DNA of 5,334 nucleotides from positions 1,002,882 through 1,008,215 of the forward strand of contig CP070800.1 in NCBI GenBank assembly GCA_020343555.1, given 5' to 3'. The DNA is from Dehalococcoidales bacterium (GTDB taxonomy: Bacteria > Chloroflexota > Dehalococcoidia > Dehalococcoidales > UBA2162). Positions 4,811 through 5,334 of this stretch are shown here, in pieces (position 1 is the first letter of the stretch; each line of letters opens with the position of its first letter). A model generated the notes under the pieces. The model was not told the origin of the DNA. It saw nothing but the letters and a program-made list of their open reading frames with translations, and ran no database searches. The position numbers and the translations under genes were made by a program.

Positions 4811-5334
4811 ATGTCTCTGAAATTCAGAGTTTTTCTTCACAGTTACCTGGGTTTTAACAGCAACTCCACGCTGATATACGGAGAGAGAGATGCCATTCTT
4901 GTCGATGCATCCCAACTTCTCAGCGATACCCACCGAATGGTCGCCGATATAATCCCGATTCGCAAGAACCTGACCCACATTTACGTATCGCATTTTCATC
5001 CCGACCACCATTTCGGCTTGCAGGTTCTGAAAAATGCGTTTCCGAAGGCTGAGATTGTTGCTCTGCCGAGTGTTGTACAGGATATCATTGCCACTTCTAC
5101 TGACAAGGTTGAATTGTGGGCGATAGACCGTTTCGGTCCTGATGATATCCCCCGCAGGACGACCATCCCTGTACCGATGGATGAGTCGCGACTGATCCTC
5201 GAGGGTGAAGAGATCCTGGTCTCCGACAACTGGGAGGGCGACAGCGTCAACAACTCCGTGGTATGGATACCGTCGATCCGAGTAGCCTGTGCTACCGATG
5301 TCGCTTTCCATGACTGCCATTTATGGCCTATCGA
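4811..5334 (+). CDS. Metallo-beta-lactamase-fold hydrolase, N-terminal part, cut by window edge
   Basis: The first 174 residues are visible and the frame runs off the right edge. The core is the MBL-fold metal motif HFHPDH (His61, His63, Asp65, His66), preceded by the usual strands LIYGERDAILVD and THIYVS. A bridging Asp is probably Asp163 in ATDVAFHD. The third histidine, expected in a GH-x-x motif before the VVWIPS strand, is not present: the region reads SDNWEGDSVNNS (138-149), with Glu142 or Asp144 near that place. The family covers many cytoplasmic hydrolases and the substrate is unknown. ATG 4811 is chosen because GAGG (4798-4801) lies 9 nt upstream and the frame closes at TAG 4769-4771. 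There is no signal peptide. It is transcribed away from the small minus-strand gene. Confidence 0.9.
   Translation, partial: MSLKFRVFLHSYLGFNSNSTLIYGERDAILVDASQLLSDTHRMVADIIPIRKNLTHIYVSHFHPDHHFGLQVLKNAFPKAEIVALPSVVQDIIATSTDKVELWAIDRFGPDDIPRRTTIPVPMDESRLILEGEEILVSDNWEGDSVNNSVVWIPSIRVACATDVAFHDCHLWPI

Noticed and set aside
4757..5320. 187-residue minus-strand open frame
   Set aside because: It is antisense to the metallo-beta-lactamase-fold gene, whose plus frame has HFHPDH and a ribosome binding site.

Overview
The window looks like part of a bacterial chromosome, probably from an uncultured anaerobe. Bacterial origin is suggested by Shine-Dalgarno sites, a -35/-10 promoter, Rho-independent-type hairpins, and a candidate bacterial SECIS element placed just after an in-frame UGA (archaeal SECIS elements normally lie in untranslated regions). 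A corrinoid-methyltransferase-like URO-D protein and apparent selenocysteine use fit an anaerobe. The short palindromic intergenic repeats are of a style common in genomes from sediment or groundwater. The phylum cannot be named from this sequence; Dehalococcoidia-like Chloroflexota or Desulfobacterota are guesses only.

Layout. Positions 1-217 (minus) hold the 5' end of carA. It abuts the C-terminal third of an MmgE/PrpD gene on the opposite strand (218-637), a junction that looks like a rearrangement or an assembly join. Two hairpins and a promoter follow. Next comes a two-gene unit on the plus strand: a URO-D/MtaA-like protein (841-2157) and, 11 nt later, a DsbA/FrnE-like thioredoxin-fold protein (2169-2783). 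The second gene is interrupted by a single in-frame TGA exactly at the catalytic Cys position. A terminator and about 320 bp of palindromic repeat remnants separate this unit from a convergent zinc-dependent medium-chain dehydrogenase (3166-4197, minus). Upstream of the dehydrogenase, on the same strand, is a small AT-rich gene of uncertain function (4293-4697) with ADP-ribosyltransferase-like motifs. The window ends inside a divergent metallo-beta-lactamase-fold gene (4811 to edge, plus).

Main result. The TGA at 2226-2228 is best read as selenocysteine. The reading frame is open on both sides and the TGA replaces the nucleophilic Cys of a D-Y-L-C-P-type motif. A hairpin with a GGUCU apical loop begins close downstream, with the spacing expected of a bacterial SECIS element. 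The rest of the protein has no cysteine at all. A standard gene caller would report only a 96-residue C-terminal stub from ATG 2493, so this selenoprotein would be missed. Tight coupling to a methyltransferase-like gene suggests that the two act together, but the substrate is unknown.
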